A program made the translations under genes and the position numbers. This document shows, in pieces, positions 61,998-64,000 of a DNA stretch of 64,000 bases (its first letter is position 1; every line of letters starts with the position of its first letter). Source of the DNA: Variovorax sp. OV329 (lineage in GTDB: Bacteria; Pseudomonadota; Gammaproteobacteria; Burkholderiales; Burkholderiaceae_C); assembly GCF_900114785.1 (NCBI RefSeq), contig NZ_FOUG01000013.1, positions 1-64,000 of the forward strand, read 5' to 3'. The notes under the pieces were generated by a model. That model saw nothing but the letters and a program-made list of their open reading frames with translations. It was not told the origin of the DNA and ran no database searches.

Positions 61998-64000
61998 ATG
62001 ACGACCACCCACAACCTCGGATTCCCCCGCATTGGCGCGAAGCGCGAATTGAAGTTCGCGCTGGAGGCCTACTGGAAAGGCGAGTCCACCCGCGACTCCC
62101 TGAAGGACCTGGGCGCGCAACTGCGCCAGCGCCATTGGCAGGACCAGGCCGGCATCGACCTGGTGCCCGTGGGCGACTTCTCCTTCTACGACCAGGTGCT
62201 GGACACCAGCTTCCTGCTGGGCAACCTGCCCGAGCGCGTGCAGGGCTTCCACGGCGATGCGCTGGACAACTACTTCCGCGTGGCCCGTGGCCGTTCGGCC
62301 CAGACGGGCGAAGACCACGGCGCCTGCTGCGGCGGTGTCGCCGCCGGCGAGATGACCAAGTGGTTCGACACCAACTACCACTACATCGTCCCCGAGTTCA
62401 GCGCGTCCACCGAGTTCAGGCTGGACGCGTCGCGCCTGCTGGCGCAGCTGGCCGAGGCGAAGGCGCAAGGCGTGAAGGCCAAGCCGGTCATCGTGGGCCC
62501 CGTGACCTACCTGGCGCTGGGCAAGGCCAAGGACGACTCGGACAAGCTGGAACTGTTGCCGCGCCTTCTGCCGGTGTATGCGCAGTTGCTGGACGCACTC
62601 GGGGCCCAGGGCGTGGAATGGGTGCAGATCGACGAGCCCCTGCTCGTGACCGAGCTGGATGCGCAATGGCAGCACGCCTTCAACACCGCCTACCACCAGC
62701 TCAAGAGCTGCCGCGTGAAGGTCCTGCTGGCCACCTACTTCGGGCAGCTGCAGGACAACAAGTACCTGGCCGCCAACCTGCCCGTGGCCGGCCTGCACGT
62801 GGACGCCATCAACGGCCGCGAGGACGTGCTGCCCTTGCTGAGCATGCTGCCGCCGCACAAGGTGCTGTCGCTGGGCGTGATCAACGGACGCAACATCTGG
62901 AAGACCGACCTGGGCGCCGCGCTCGACTGGCTGGAGCCCATCGCCGAGCGGCTGGGCGAGCGCCTGTGGATCGCGCCATCCTGCTCGCTGCTGCACGTGC
63001 CCGTGGACCTGGCGAGCGAGAAGAAGCTGGACCCGGACCTCCAGTCCTGGTTGGCCTTCGCGCTGCAGAAGCTGGACGAACTGCGCGTGCTGGCGGCCGC
63101 CCTGAACCGGGGCCGCGATGCGGTGAAGGAGGCGCTGTCCGCCAACCGCGCCGCGCTCAATTCGCGCCGCACTTCGCCGCGCGTGCACAACCCCGAAGTG
63201 CAGGCGGCAGTGGCGCGCATCAGCCGCCAGATGGGCCAGCGCGAAAGCGGCTATGGTCAGCGCGCGGCCCAGCAGGCCGCCTTCCTGAAGCTGCCGGCCT
63301 ACCCGACCACCACCATCGGCTCCTTCCCGCAGACGGCGGAGATCCGCCACGCGCGCAGCGAATTCAAGGCCGGACGCCTGGACGAGGCTGGCTACGCGAA
63401 AGCCATGAAGGCCGAGATCGAGCGCAGCGTGCGCGAGCAGGAGTCGCTCGGGCTGGACGTGCTGGTGCATGGCGAGGCCGAGCGCAACGACATGGTGGAG
63501 TACTTCGGCGAGCAGCTCGACGGCTACGCCTTCAGCCAGTTCGGCTGGGTGCAGTCCTATGGCTCGCGCTGCGTGAAGCCGCCCATCCTGTTCGGCGACA
63601 TCAGCCGTCCGCGCGCGATGACGGTGGACTGGATCACCTATGCCCAGTCGCTGACCCGCAAGCCGATGAAGGGCATGCTGACCGGGCCCGTCACCATCCT
63701 GAACTGGTCTTTCGTGCGCGACGACCAGCCGCGCGCAGCCTCGTGCAGGCAGCTCGCCCTGGCCATCCGAAAGGAAGTGCTGGACCTGGAGAAGGCCGGT
63801 GTGCGCGTCATCCAGATCGACGAGGCGGCGCTGCGCGAAGGCCTGCCGCTGCGCAAGTCGCAGTGGAAGGAGTACCTGGACTGGGCCGTCGAGTCCTTCC
63901 GCATCACGGCCAACGGCGTGCGCGACCAGACGCAGATCCACACCCACATGTGCTATTCGGAGTTCAACGACATCATCGCGTCCATCGCGGACATGGATGC
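61998..64000 (+). CDS. metE: Cobalamin-independent methionine synthase MetE (3' end missing)
   Basis: About 667 codons are present before the window ends; a full MetE has about 760. The N-terminal half starts TTTHNLGFPRIGAKRELKFA and contains WFDTNYHYIVPEF. The catalytic half begins PAYPTTTIGSFPQTAEIRHA, and zinc ligands His and Cys are visible in QIHTHMCYSEFNDI at the very end. It transfers a methyl group from 5-methyltetrahydrofolate polyglutamate to homocysteine. It is divergent from metR. No cobalamin riboswitch fits in the 107-bp spacer. Confidence 0.96.
   Translation, partial: MTTTHNLGFPRIGAKRELKFALEAYWKGESTRDSLKDLGAQLRQRHWQDQAGIDLVPVGDFSFYDQVLDTSFLLGNLPERVQGFHGDALDNYFRVARGRSAQTGEDHGACCGGVAAGEMTKWFDTNYHYIVPEFSASTEFRLDASRLLAQLAEAKAQGVKAKPVIVGPVTYLALGKAKDDSDKLELLPRLLPVYAQLLDALGAQGVEWVQIDEPLLVTELDAQWQHAFNTAYHQLKSCRVKVLLATYFGQLQDNKYLAANLPVAGLHVDAINGREDVLPLLSMLPPHKVLSLGVINGRNIWKTDLGAALDWLEPIAERLGERLWIAPSCSLLHVPVDLASEKKLDPDLQSWLAFALQKLDELRVLAAALNRGRDAVKEALSANRAALNSRRTSPRVHNPEVQAAVARISRQMGQRESGYGQRAAQQAAFLKLPAYPTTTIGSFPQTAEIRHARSEFKAGRLDEAGYAKAMKAEIERSVREQESLGLDVLVHGEAERNDMVEYFGEQLDGYAFSQFGWVQSYGSRCVKPPILFGDISRPRAMTVDWITYAQSLTRKPMKGMLTGPVTILNWSFVRDDQPRAASCRQLALAIRKEVLDLEKAGVRVIQIDEAALREGLPLRKSQWKEYLDWAVESFRITANGVRDQTQIHTHMCYSEFNDIIASIADMD

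Overview
The window is GC-rich bacterial chromosome. It is dense with ATGA-coupled operons, Bug-type (tripartite tricarboxylate transporter, TTT) solute receptors, a 2-methylcitrate cycle with AcnD/PrpF, and a CzcCBA efflux system. Together these point to a beta-proteobacterium of the Burkholderiales, most likely Comamonadaceae (Variovorax-like). That assignment rests on gene content and style; no 16S gene or other taxonomic marker is present. No rRNA, tRNA, CRISPR array or replication origin was seen.

Left part (1-14,900) is an accessory-looking, compositionally mixed region. It opens with the last 40 codons of a biotin carboxylase/BCCP subunit and HMG-CoA lyase. Small envelope proteins follow (an NlpE-like protein, a MliC-like lysozyme-inhibitor lipoprotein, a Kelch/Ig-like lipoprotein), then an HpcH/HpaI aldolase, a methyltransferase, a CadC-like membrane regulator and a divergent vanadium-haloperoxidase-like lipoprotein. 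From 11,200 to 13,000 lies a gene graveyard: a multiply frameshifted dnaE2 remnant, a frameshifted TM-helix (MscS-associated) protein and a broken NRAMP transporter. An IS110-family element with a long 3' noncoding end, a possible bridge/seek RNA locus, sits next to it.

The middle-left part (14,900-20,200) is a stress cluster. It holds a DUF1931 double histone-fold protein, Dps preceded by a 21-codon leader ORF, a stand-alone catalase-C-terminal-like DJ-1/PfpI protein, an AlkB-like dioxygenase with a consensus LexA box, and an ECF41 sigma factor co-transcribed with a carboxymuconolactone-decarboxylase-type protein behind a textbook ECF41 promoter.

The centre (20,200-39,250) is catabolic. A leftward amidohydrolase-TauE-Bug operon faces a GntR/HutC regulator across a palindromic operator. 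A second GntR regulator then heads a run of 13 co-directional, mostly overlapping genes: a Liv-type ABC importer, a Bug receptor, an aconitase/LeuCD-family dehydratase pair, HyuB/HyuA, an isochorismatase-fold hydrolase lacking the usual cysteine, a fumarate-reductase-like flavoprotein and an isocitrate-lyase/PEP-mutase-family lyase. Together they look like one uncharacterised pathway: import, ring opening, dehydration or hydration, then C-C cleavage.

The right part carries YnfA, a GST, small hypotheticals and a czcD-czcI-czcCBA cluster with a convergent two-component system. Beyond that is a propionate (2-methylcitrate) locus: an ScfR-type regulator diverging from thioesterase-prpC-bug-acnD-prpF, followed by bug-lyase. 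The window closes with the divergent metR/metE pair; metE runs off the end.
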